Positions 1 through 6,836 of a stretch of 64,000 nucleotides of DNA are shown here, piece by piece. This DNA is from Acinetobacter sp. P8-3-8 (GTDB lineage Bacteria > Pseudomonadota > Gammaproteobacteria > Pseudomonadales > Moraxellaceae), in contig NZ_AFIE01000003.1 of the NCBI RefSeq assembly GCF_000214135.1, positions 109,550 through 173,549 of the forward strand, written 5' to 3'. Positions within the stretch are counted from its first letter, which is position 1. Every line of letters starts with the position of its first letter. The notes beneath the pieces are model-generated. The model was not told the origin of the DNA and did no database searches. It saw only the letters and a list, made by a program, of their open reading frames with translations. A program made the position numbers and the translations under genes.

Positions 1-282
1 AGAATCGCCTTCAACTTGATAGTTTTTATTTTTCGTTAAAAAATACGTACTGATATGTAAAATACCATCATCATCACGGTAAAATCGTGCAGATGAGGAA
101 ATGTCTTCCAAAGACTTAAGTGTTGGTAAATTTTGCTCATAAGCATCCAATACCCACTCTTGTTCTTCTTGTGAAGGTGCAATGAGATCGATCCACACCA
201 ATTCTGGGTGTAGGTCAAATCCGCCATTAATGGTTGCATCTTCCAAGCTACCGCGCTCAGTGGCGTAAAAGGCTTCAAGCAT
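1..282 (-). CDS. corA: Magnesium/cobalt transporter CorA, N-terminal part (runs off the window)
   Basis: Reading the minus strand from the ATG at 282 gives 94 codons open to the window edge, beginning MLEAFYATERGS and continuing through WIDLIAPSQEEQ and DDDGILHISTYF. This matches the cytoplasmic N-terminal domain of CorA-type Mg2+/Co2+ channels, in which an acidic alpha/beta domain precedes two C-terminal membrane helices carrying the GMN motif. Those helices lie outside the window, so the GMN signature cannot be checked. No stop codon is present, so the gene is partial only because of the window edge. CorA forms an inner-membrane pentamer for Mg2+ uptake. The call rests on recognising the N-terminal domain alone. 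Confidence 0.8.
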   Translation of the reverse strand, partial: MLEAFYATERGSLEDATINGGFDLHPELVWIDLIAPSQEEQEWVLDAYEQNLPTLKSLEDISSSARFYRDDDGILHISTYFLTKNKNYQVEGDS

Positions 283-438
283 AGTGTCTTTTCTCCCTTG
301 CGCTGTAGTGTTAAATCGATGTGTGTATTTTAGACAAGGATTTCAGGAAAAACACTGATTACATCGTTCTTTTGCAAAAAAAATCTTAGTTGGTTGTGTG
401 TCACTGTAGCACGACAAAATTAAAATTAGGTTAAATTT

Positions 439-1056
439 ATGAATTCTATTGCTATTTTTTGTGGTTCATCTCTAGGTTCGGATCAAAGCTTTGCCGATGT
501 TGCTCAACTGACTGGTGAAACTATCGCCAAACAAGGTAAAACATTGGTCTATGGCGGTGGTCGTTCGGGTCTAATGGGTATTGTTGCTGACAGTGCATTG
601 GCCGCAGGTGGTCAAGTGATCGGCGTGATTCCACAAGGATTGGTCGATCGTGAGTTGGCACATCCAGATTTAACTGAATTGTATATTGTCAAAAATATGC
701 ATGAACGTAAAACTAAAATGTCAGAATTATCAGATGGATTCATCGCTTTACCCGGCGGTGCAGGGACAATTGAAGAAATCTTTGAGCAATGGACTTGGGC
801 ACAATTGGGGATTCATTTAAAACCCTGTGCTTTTTTAAATGTTGATGGTTTCTATGATGATTTGCTTAAATTTATTCAATTGACTACGGATAAAGGATTT
901 TCTAAAGCACGTTTTACTGATCAACTGATTCATTCAGTTTCTATTGATGAAATTTTAGTGCAATTTGAAAATTATCAAGCACCTGAACCGAAATGGGGTG
1001 TCAAAGATCGTGAAGAATTGGTCAAGTTAGATCAAGCAGATAAGAAGTTTGGTTAA
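439..1056 (+). CDS. LOG-family protein (TIGR00730 Rossmann-fold nucleotide hydrolase)
   Basis: The 205-residue protein opens with the Rossmann-like segment IAIFCGSSLG. It carries GGGRSGLMG near residue 40 and the family signature PGGAGTIEE near residue 107, which forms the nucleotide-binding and catalytic site of LOG (lonely guy) enzymes. Family members hydrolyse nucleoside 5'-monophosphates, in plants cytokinin riboside monophosphates, to a free base and ribose 5-phosphate. The bacterial substrate is usually a purine monophosphate and is not established here. Length is normal for the family. It is divergent from corA, with about 155 bp between start codons, and the next gene downstream is the NUDIX hydrolase in the same direction. 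Older annotations call such proteins lysine decarboxylases, which is misleading. Confidence 0.88.
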   Translation: MNSIAIFCGSSLGSDQSFADVAQLTGETIAKQGKTLVYGGGRSGLMGIVADSALAAGGQVIGVIPQGLVDRELAHPDLTELYIVKNMHERKTKMSELSDGFIALPGGAGTIEEIFEQWTWAQLGIHLKPCAFLNVDGFYDDLLKFIQLTTDKGFSKARFTDQLIHSVSIDEILVQFENYQAPEPKWGVKDREELVKLDQADKKFG

Positions 1057-1091
1057 TTCATATTGTTTTAATCGCAAAATCGAATACATAC

Positions 1092-1135
1092 ACAATATAT
1101 TGTTTTTAATTTTATTAATGGCACAATATATTGTG
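1092..1135. promoter_or_regulatory. Doubled palindromic operator upstream of the NUDIX gene
   Basis: Two copies of the 12-bp perfect palindrome ACAATATATTGT lie at 1092-1103 and 1124-1135 minus one base (1123-1134). The second extends to a 14-bp palindrome at 1122-1135. Their centres are 31 bp apart, about three helical turns, and the second ends 21 bp before the NUDIX start codon. The spacing suggests that two dimers of a repressor bind the same DNA face. The regulator is unknown and no gene next to it encodes an obvious DNA-binding protein. Confidence 0.55.
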
Positions 1136-1156
1136 TTTGAGTTTTTTGAATAAATT

Positions 1157-1549
1157 ATGAATGTGATTACCGTTGCCGCCGCTGTGATTTTGAATGAACA
1201 AAATCAATTGTTATTGGTGAGAAAGCAAAATACCCAATTTTTCATGCAAGTGGGTGGCAAACTTGAAGTGAATGAATTGCCAGAACAGACCATGCTTCGT
1301 GAAATCCATGAGGAAATTGGTGTTCAAGCTAAAATTCAACAATTTATTGGTCGTTTTGAAACACGGGCTGCCAATGAAGCGAATCATCAATTGGTGAGTT
1401 ATGTCTACCAAGTGGATTTAGATCAAGTACCTAAAATTGATGCAGAAATTGCTGAGATGAAATGGATTGATTTGGATGATGATCAGACTTTACTTGCGCC
1501 ATTAACCAAAGAGGTGGTGATTCCGTGGTGTAAGAAAATTCTTACATAA
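1157..1549 (+). CDS. NUDIX hydrolase
   Basis: This 130-residue protein is a single NUDIX domain. The NUDIX box (G-x5-E-x7-R-E-x2-E-E-x-G-V) begins at GGKLEVNE near residue 33 and ends with REIHEEIGV. The glutamates of REIHEE coordinate the catalytic Mg2+. NUDIX enzymes cleave nucleoside diphosphates linked to another moiety. The N-terminus (VAAAVILNEQNQLLLVRK) and short length resemble the MutT/ADP-ribose pyrophosphatase type, but substrate cannot be inferred. The gene follows the LOG-family gene by 100 bp, yet the doubled palindrome between them suggests its own controlled promoter. It converges on comF across a hairpin-rich gap. Confidence 0.88.
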   Translation: MNVITVAAAVILNEQNQLLLVRKQNTQFFMQVGGKLEVNELPEQTMLREIHEEIGVQAKIQQFIGRFETRAANEANHQLVSYVYQVDLDQVPKIDAEIAEMKWIDLDDDQTLLAPLTKEVVIPWCKKILT

Positions 1550-1553
1550 TAAC

Positions 1554-1584
1554 CCTCTCTCAGTCTCTCCCTGAGGGAGAGAGG
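1554..1584. terminator. Hairpin between convergent NUDIX and comF genes (CCCTC-type repeat)
   Basis: CCTCTCTC at 1554-1561 pairs with GAGAGAGG at 1577-1584. A competing hairpin CTCTCCC/GGGAGAG (1565-1571/1575-1581) has a 3-nt loop. The position between two convergent stop codons suggests a bidirectional terminator. The composition resembles the dispersed CCCTC/GAGGG palindromic repeats at 2379 and 10748. Confidence 0.5.
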
Positions 1585-1596
1585 TATTATCGCGGA

Positions 1597-2226
1597 TTAC
1601 TCCGCAGCAGCAATACAGGCACTATAAATTTGCTGACAACCTAGACTTTCTAACGCTTGAGTCAAAGCATGAATTGAGCTACCTGTCGTTACGACATCAT
1701 CAATCATTAATACTTTTTTATATTTTCTGCGTTCTGTTTTGATCATTTGAAATTGGTTTTCAATATTTTCTATGCGTTCTATACGACTCAAGCCTTTTTG
1801 TGAATGTTGCGCTGCACGAATCACAGGTTGCCATACAGGGATTTTGAGTTCTTGTGCCATGATTTTGGCAATGATGAGCATTTGGTTGTAGCCACGTTCA
1901 TTTAAACGGTCTGTGGAAATTGGCATTGGGACAATGGCTTGAACTTTGGGTAATCTTAAATTTAACAAGCTGTAAGCAAGTAGATTTTGATATTGCAGTT
2001 GTTGTTCGTATTTATACGTTTGAATGACTCGATCTATTGGAAAGCGATAGCGATGCGCGCATAAAATGTGTTGTGAATGTCTTTCGATATGTTGTTTGTA
2101 CCACGGTAAATGATTCCAACAATCTGTGCAAAGTGAATGTTGTTGTTGTTTGTCGATGCCACAAAGTAGGCAAGGGGAGATACTTTGCATACTTTTATGG
2201 AGAAGTTGGCTGATCAATTGGAGCAT
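1597..2226 (-). CDS. comF: ComF family phosphoribosyltransferase-like protein
   Basis: This is a 209-residue ComF-family protein. An N-terminal zinc-finger-like pair (CLLC near residue 19, CTDC near residue 34) is followed by a type I phosphoribosyltransferase domain with the PRPP-loop segment VLMIDDVVTTGSS near residue 173. ComF proteins (GntX in E. coli) take part in uptake or processing of transforming DNA in competent bacteria, which fits naturally competent Acinetobacter, though the biochemical role is unclear. The reading frame extends 21 codons further upstream to a TTG at 2289. I prefer the ATG at 2226 because the translated extension (low-complexity Asn/Lys) does not look like protein; neither start has a strong ribosome binding site. 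It lies downstream of recG in the same direction, 230 bp away across a hairpin repeat. Confidence 0.85.
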   Translation of the reverse strand: MLQLISQLLHKSMQSISPCLLCGIDKQQQHSLCTDCWNHLPWYKQHIERHSQHILCAHRYRFPIDRVIQTYKYEQQLQYQNLLAYSLLNLRLPKVQAIVPMPISTDRLNERGYNQMLIIAKIMAQELKIPVWQPVIRAAQHSQKGLSRIERIENIENQFQMIKTERRKYKKVLMIDDVVTTGSSIHALTQALESLGCQQIYSACIAAAE

Positions 2227-2367
2227 AGGATTCGCTTTATTATTGTTTTTATTGAGCGTTAATTTTGCATAGTTATGATTTGAGCGCAATGTTATTTATC
2301 ACTGTCTCAATCAAAAAATACAATCCATATTGTTTTAAATGATGTTTATTTTGTATTTATAGATGTA

Positions 2368-2408
2368 ATCCCTCCCAACCTCCCTTTTTCAAAGGGAGGA
2401 GCTTTTTA
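2368..2408. repeat. Short palindromic intergenic repeat (CCTCCCTTT hairpin)
   Basis: The stem CCTCCCTTT (2379-2387) and AAAGGGAGG (2391-2399) is perfect with a TTC loop, preceded by AATCCCTCCCAA and followed by AGCTTTTTAT. The T-run would let it end plus-strand transcription, but the flanking genes recG and comF both run on the minus strand. It is therefore better read as a copy of the REP-like family also seen at 10748-10768. Confidence 0.55.
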
Positions 2409-2457
2409 TATTTTTATGATGGAAATGCATTTACTCAAAACCGATAGAATTATTACA

Positions 2458-4503
2458 CTACACATACGCATATCGTGGTGCTTCAGGTAGCCATCGTTTA
2501 AGCAAGGCTTCCGCATTTTCAGGATGGTCTTTTAAGACCTGAGCAGCGACATAATGTGCTTGATTGAGTAAATGATCATCACGTTCAAGCTTTGCGACAC
2601 GAAAACCCATATCACCCGTTTGTTTCGTACCGAGTAGCTCACCCGGCCCACGAATTTCTAAATCTTTTTCTGCAATAATAAAGCCGTCATTGGTTTCACG
2701 CATGATGCGTAAACGTTCTTGACCATTTTGAGACAAAGGATTTTTATAGAGTAGGGCACAGAAACTCGCTGTCGCACCTCGTCCCACTCGTCCACGTAAT
2801 TGGTGCAGTTGAGAAAGCCCTAAACGTTCTGCATTTTCAATCACCATAATCGATGCATTTGGTACGTCTACACCCACCTCAATAACGGTAGTCGCAATTA
2901 ATAGTTGTAATTCATTATTTTTAAACTGTTGCATGACGGTTTGTTTTTCATCAGCTTTCATTTTGCCATGAACCAAACCAATATTGAGATGTGGAAAACG
3001 TTCTTTTATTTCCTGATAGGTTGCTTCAGCAGCTTGCGCATCTAAAGTTTCAGATTGTTCAACAAGCGTACATACCCAATAGGCTTGTTTGCCTTCAGCG
3101 CAATTGGTCGCAATACGATTTAATACTTCTTCTCGGCGATCAAGCGGAATGGTCACAGTTTGAATCGGGGTACGTCCTGGCGGAAGCTCATCAATCACTG
3201 AGGTGTCTAAATCACCATAAGCAGACATTGCCAAGGTACGAGGAATCGGTGTTGCTGTCATGACCAATTGATGTGGCGTGGTGTTATTTACACCTTTGTT
3301 ACGTAGCGCTAAGCGTTGATCTACGCCAAAACGATGTTGTTCATCAATAATCACCAAACCGAGTTTGGAAAATTCAATATTGTCTTGAAATAAAGCATGC
3401 GTACCCACGATGACATTGGCAGTCCCATCTTTCAGTGTAAGTTCGGCAGCAGCACGTGCTTTGCCTTTTTGTTTGCCTGAAAGCCATGACACATTTAAAC
3501 CTAAAGGCTCAAACCATTTTTTAAAGTTTATATAATGTTGTTCTGCCAAAATTTCTGTCGGCGCCATCAAGGCAACTTGCCATCCTTCCTCTAAGGCATG
3601 ACATGCTGCGACACCTGCGACTAGGGTTTTCCCTGCACCTACATCACCTTGAACTAAACGTAGCATCGGTTTGTTTTGTTTTAAATCTTTGGAAATTTCA
3701 TTCGAAACACGTTTTTGTGCATTGGTCATTTCAAAGGGCAAGCTGGCTAAAAGTTGCTTAGCAAATGTTTTGCTGGGTAGAAATGAAGGTGCTGCAATTT
3801 GCTGAATAAAAGCACGTCGTGTCAGTAAACTAATTTGGTGTGCGACCAATTCTTCAAAAATCAAACGTTGCTGAGCAGGATGCGAACCTTGCGAAAGCTG
3901 CAACATATTGGCATTTACAGGGGGGTGATGAATATATTCCAGTGCTTGATTTAACGCATAACCATTGGTGAATTTTTCAGGAAGTAATTCGGGTAAATCA
4001 TCTGCATGATGCTTTAAAGCTTGTTTAACATACTCACGGAGCTTCGGTTGTGTTAAACCCTCAGTTGCTGGGTAAATTGCTGTGAGCTGTGTCTGAGGGA
4101 GTGGAGTGTGCTCTGTAATCAGTTGTATTTCAGGATGATACAACTCTAAACCACGCGCGCCGACACGGACTTCACCGAAAATTCTTAAACGATTACCTGC
4201 TTTGGCACGATCCATCAATGCTTTATAAATATGATAAAAACGTAAGGTCACTTTGCCGAAATCATCTTGCAATAAAATCGCCATCGATTTGCGCTTACCG
4301 GGTGGCATATCAATGGATTTGACCACACCTTCAAGCAGGTAGCTGCGACCAACTTGTAATTGGTTCATGGGAATGATCGTGCTACGATCTTCATAGTCAC
4401 GTGGCAAATGAAACAGCAAATCATCTGTGTTGAAAATATTGAGCTTTTCAAGTAAGGCAGCGGCGGCATTGCCAAGCCCTTGCAATTGGTGGACGGCAGC
4501 CAT
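2458..4503 (-). CDS. recG: ATP-dependent DNA helicase RecG
   Basis: The 681-residue protein has RecG architecture. An N-terminal OB-fold wedge domain (roughly residues 50-150) binds branched DNA. The superfamily 2 helicase core has Walker A (GDVGAGKT, near residue 288), a DEQH box, the TATPIPRT motif and QLRGRVGRG. The C-terminal part contains the conserved RecG TRG region (GTKQTGDMGFRVA). RecG reverses stalled replication forks and processes Holliday and D-loop junctions. Length matches the family (E. coli 693). The start MAAVHQLQGLG at 4503 follows a GAGGGG sequence very closely. The gene is divergent from the epimerase-like gene with about 60 bp between starts. Confidence 0.97.
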   Translation of the reverse strand: MAAVHQLQGLGNAAAALLEKLNIFNTDDLLFHLPRDYEDRSTIIPMNQLQVGRSYLLEGVVKSIDMPPGKRKSMAILLQDDFGKVTLRFYHIYKALMDRAKAGNRLRIFGEVRVGARGLELYHPEIQLITEHTPLPQTQLTAIYPATEGLTQPKLREYVKQALKHHADDLPELLPEKFTNGYALNQALEYIHHPPVNANMLQLSQGSHPAQQRLIFEELVAHQISLLTRRAFIQQIAAPSFLPSKTFAKQLLASLPFEMTNAQKRVSNEISKDLKQNKPMLRLVQGDVGAGKTLVAGVAACHALEEGWQVALMAPTEILAEQHYINFKKWFEPLGLNVSWLSGKQKGKARAAAELTLKDGTANVIVGTHALFQDNIEFSKLGLVIIDEQHRFGVDQRLALRNKGVNNTTPHQLVMTATPIPRTLAMSAYGDLDTSVIDELPPGRTPIQTVTIPLDRREEVLNRIATNCAEGKQAYWVCTLVEQSETLDAQAAEATYQEIKERFPHLNIGLVHGKMKADEKQTVMQQFKNNELQLLIATTVIEVGVDVPNASIMVIENAERLGLSQLHQLRGRVGRGATASFCALLYKNPLSQNGQERLRIMRETNDGFIIAEKDLEIRGPGELLGTKQTGDMGFRVAKLERDDHLLNQAHYVAAQVLKDHPENAEALLKRWLPEAPRYAYV

Positions 4504-4563
4504 GTCCCCTCAACTTAGGTTAAATTGATTTTGAAAAATCGGTTTTGAAGAATAGGTCACTTG

Positions 4564-5349
4564 ATGCATATTCTATTTATTGGTTATGGTAAAACATCAC
4601 AACGTGTTGCTAAACAATTATTTCAGCAAGATCACCAAATTACCACAGTTAGTCGTAGTCCGAAAGATGATGATTTTGCTCAACATCTCACTCAGGATAT
4701 TCAGCAACTGAATTTGTTACAAGTTCAACCGATTGATGCAGTTTATGTATTACTTGCACCTTCACGTAATAATTCTCAAAGTCCAATTGAAAATTATCAA
4801 CAAACTTATGTCGATTCTGTTCAACCTATTGTAAAAGCTTTAAAAGATCATCCGATTCAAAGAATCATCGTTGTGTCATCTACACGGGTTTATGGTGAAA
4901 GTCATGGCGAGCGTATTGATGATGATTCTGAAATTATTCCGAGTGATGAGCAGGGGCGATTGTTATTGAAAATGGAGCAGTTATGGCAACAGGCTTATCC
5001 ATCTGAATGTGTGATTGTACGTCCAACAGGTATTTACGGAAATTCAGTTGCGCGTATGCAGAAACTTGCTGAAACGACAAAAACTTACCCGAATATTCAT
5101 TGGTCAAATCGAATTCATATTGATGATTTGGCTCGTTTCCTTGTGCATTTGCTTCACGTGGAACGTGCTGAAAAATCGTATATTTGTACGAATAACCAAC
5201 CGATTCCTTTGCATGAAATGATTTTAAAGATTCAACGTGAATTGGGTTTGCCTGAATTAGTTTTGGAAAGTGAGAGCGAGACAGGGAAGCGGATTTTTGC
5301 GAGAAGGATGGTGGAGAGTGGGTTTGAGTTGCAGCATGACAATTCTTGA
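4564..5349 (+). CDS. NAD(P)-dependent epimerase/dehydratase-like protein (extended SDR, YeeZ type)
   Basis: The protein of about 261 residues begins MHILFIGYGKTSQRVAKQL, a glycine-rich Rossmann nucleotide-binding start. It has VVVSSTRVYGES near residue 100, the serine region of extended SDRs, and VRPTGIYG near residue 155. The usual catalytic YxxxK is not clear: the equivalent stretch reads GRLLLKMEQLW without the tyrosine, as in atypical SDRs of the YeeZ/complex-I NDUFA9-like groups. The substrate is unknown. I start at the ATG at 4564; the frame also has a TTG directly before it. It is divergent from recG. Confidence 0.75.
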   Translation: MHILFIGYGKTSQRVAKQLFQQDHQITTVSRSPKDDDFAQHLTQDIQQLNLLQVQPIDAVYVLLAPSRNNSQSPIENYQQTYVDSVQPIVKALKDHPIQRIIVVSSTRVYGESHGERIDDDSEIIPSDEQGRLLLKMEQLWQQAYPSECVIVRPTGIYGNSVARMQKLAETTKTYPNIHWSNRIHIDDLARFLVHLLHVERAEKSYICTNNQPIPLHEMILKIQRELGLPELVLESESETGKRIFARRMVESGFELQHDNS

Positions 5350-5458
5350 TAAAAAGTAAGTTCTTATGTGAAAATATTTTTTATATTCCTTATTAAAATA
5401 ACAAACAAAAACGCTCAAATTTTTAAATGAGAAGTTTCAGTGTAAAAATACTTGTATG

Positions 5459-5478
5459 TTGTATTCGATCGAGTACAA
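5459..5478. promoter_or_regulatory. 20-bp near-perfect palindrome, probable autoregulatory operator of the toxin-antitoxin pair
   Basis: The site TTGTA-TTCGATCGAG-TACAA is self-complementary over 20 bp apart from one mismatched base pair. It ends 26 bp before the toxin start codon, and a purine-rich Shine-Dalgarno stretch (AAAAAGGAA) follows. Type II antitoxins with a helix-turn-helix normally bind such palindromes over their own promoter; here the binding protein would be the downstream antitoxin (inference). Confidence 0.6.
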
Positions 5479-5504
5479 TTGAATAAGAATAAAAAGGAAC
5501 TCTC

Positions 5505-5801
5505 ATGATTGAAATTAAGCGTCTGTCTGAATTTGATGAATGGTTAGATGGCATTAAAGACAATATGACCCGTATTCGTTTGAATCGTAGATTGGATAAG
5601 GTCCAGCGTGGAAATTGGGGAGACATTAAGCCTCTGCAAGACGGTGTTTGGGAAATGAGAGAGTTCTTTGGTTCTGGTTGGAGAATGTACTATATCCAAC
5701 ATGGTGATGTTGTGATTGTCATGCTTGGTGGTGGAGATAAATCGACACAACAGCAAGATATCGATCGTGCAGTCAAGTTATCGAAAACATTGGAGGATTA
5801 A
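5505..5801 (+). CDS. Type II toxin, HigB/RelE-superfamily addiction module killer protein
   Basis: This 98-residue basic protein matches the family of phage-derived or addiction-module killer proteins (TIGR02683) in the RelE/ParE/HigB fold. Recognisable parts are IEIKRLSEFDEWLDGIKD, the basic segment RIRLNRRLDKVQRGNWGD, and the core beta hairpin GVWEMREFFGSGWRMYYIQ. RelE-like members cleave mRNA on the ribosome and ParE-like members target gyrase; which applies is not determinable. The toxin comes first in the operon, the HigBA order, and the antitoxin starts one base after its stop codon. Confidence 0.87.
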   Translation: MIEIKRLSEFDEWLDGIKDNMTRIRLNRRLDKVQRGNWGDIKPLQDGVWEMREFFGSGWRMYYIQHGDVVIVMLGGGDKSTQQQDIDRAVKLSKTLED

Positions 5802-5802
5802 A

Positions 5803-6093
5803 ATGGTTAAAGTTGCTGATTTACCAAGTTTTGATATGGCTGAGTCACTCAAAACTGAAGAAGATATTGTGATGTATCTTAATATGGTTCTTGAAGATAA
5901 TGACCCTGCTGAGTTAGCGCATGCGCTTGGTATCATTGCCAAAGCCAGAGGTATGACTCAAATTGCGAAAGAAGCAGGCATTGGTCGTGAAGCGCTCTAT
6001 AAAGCACTTCGCCATGATTCAGCACCTCGTTTTGATACGATTAATCGTGTCGTGAATGCATTAGGTTTAAAGCTTAGAGTTCAAAATACTTAA
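5803..6093 (+). CDS. Addiction module antitoxin, HigA-like helix-turn-helix protein
   Basis: This 96-residue protein partners the upstream toxin. After an N-terminal region (MVKVADLPSFDMAESLKTEE) it has a helix-turn-helix domain, seen as ARGMTQIAKEAGIGREALYKAL around residues 47-68, and ends NALGLKLRV, which is typical of the TIGR02684 antidote family. It neutralises the toxin and probably represses the operon through the palindrome at 5459. The start at 5803 has GGAGG nine bases upstream, inside the end of the toxin gene. A longer reading from 5716 overlaps the toxin and is not credible. Confidence 0.88.
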   Translation: MVKVADLPSFDMAESLKTEEDIVMYLNMVLEDNDPAELAHALGIIAKARGMTQIAKEAGIGREALYKALRHDSAPRFDTINRVVNALGLKLRVQNT

Positions 6094-6100
6094 AATTTAA

Positions 6101-6127
6101 AAAATGGGAGTTTAAGGCTCCCATTTT
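6101..6127. terminator. Bidirectional intrinsic terminator after the toxin-antitoxin operon
   Basis: A perfect 10-bp stem AAAATGGGAG (6101-6110) and CTCCCATTTT (6118-6127) encloses a 7-nt loop and is followed by GATTTT. It sits between convergent transcripts, the antitoxin and the Sel1 gene. Confidence 0.8.
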
Positions 6128-6173
6128 GATTTTGTATAGACTGTATTTTATTGATTTTAAATGTGTTATATAA

Positions 6174-6737
6174 TTACATCTTTGCCTTATCTTCCCAAAA
6201 TTTTGCAGTATCTAAATTTTTTTCTACACCTATTCCGTATTGATACATAAACTCAATATCTCTCATAGCCTCTTTACTACCAAGAGAAGCTGCTTTTTTA
6301 AATAAATCTAATGCTTTATCAGTATCTTTCGTAACACCCTCACCATCACGATATAACTTAGCCAAACCAACCATAGAATCAGTATGATTCAGGTCAGATC
6401 CTTTTGAAAACCAAACGAAAGCTTTTTTATAATGATCTTCAGCATCAATTGGATCCATATCTTCCAGTAGACCAGCATATGTCGCATATCCATCACCGAG
6501 CCAATGCATTGCATTAACATTACCACTTTCAGCTGATTTAATAGCCCAACTTTCTGCTTGAGCTTCATCTTCGTCAATACCATAACCGTGTATATATACT
6601 TCAGCTAATTCTAATTGCGCTGATGAATCACCATTTGTAGCTTTTGTTAATAAATCATTTGAGAATATTGGGTTTGCTAATATTTCCATTGAAAAGATTA
6701 GTCCTAAGGCAATAGATATAAGTTTGAAAATTTTCAC
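6174..6737 (-). CDS. Secreted Sel1-repeat (SLR/TPR-like) protein
   Basis: The 187-residue protein starts with a signal peptide (MKIFKLISIALGLIFSMEIL, likely cleaved after the ANP region near residue 22). Three to four Sel1-like repeats of about 36 residues follow, recognisable by AQLELAEVYIHGYG, SMVGLAKLYRDGEG and AMRDIEFMYQYGIG. Sel1 repeats are helical scaffolds for protein-protein contacts; in bacteria they occur in envelope and stress proteins. The partner is unknown. It lies downstream of plsB in the same direction across a 99-bp gap and may be transcribed separately. Confidence 0.8.
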   Translation of the reverse strand: MKIFKLISIALGLIFSMEILANPIFSNDLLTKATNGDSSAQLELAEVYIHGYGIDEDEAQAESWAIKSAESGNVNAMHWLGDGYATYAGLLEDMDPIDAEDHYKKAFVWFSKGSDLNHTDSMVGLAKLYRDGEGVTKDTDKALDLFKKAASLGSKEAMRDIEFMYQYGIGVEKNLDTAKFWEDKAKM

Positions 6738-6836
6738 TTTCTACCTTTAAGTTAAAGAAATTAAAAGCTAAGTATTCTTCTAAGCTAGATATAAAATAAT
6801 GCTTTAAATCTAGCTCAGGAGAGGGCATACAAAAGC

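Noticed and set aside
5716-5802. Longer N-terminus for the antitoxin, starting inside the toxin gene
   Set aside because: The one-base gap with GGAGG upstream of 5803 is the normal toxin-antitoxin arrangement; the extension would overlap the toxin in another frame.
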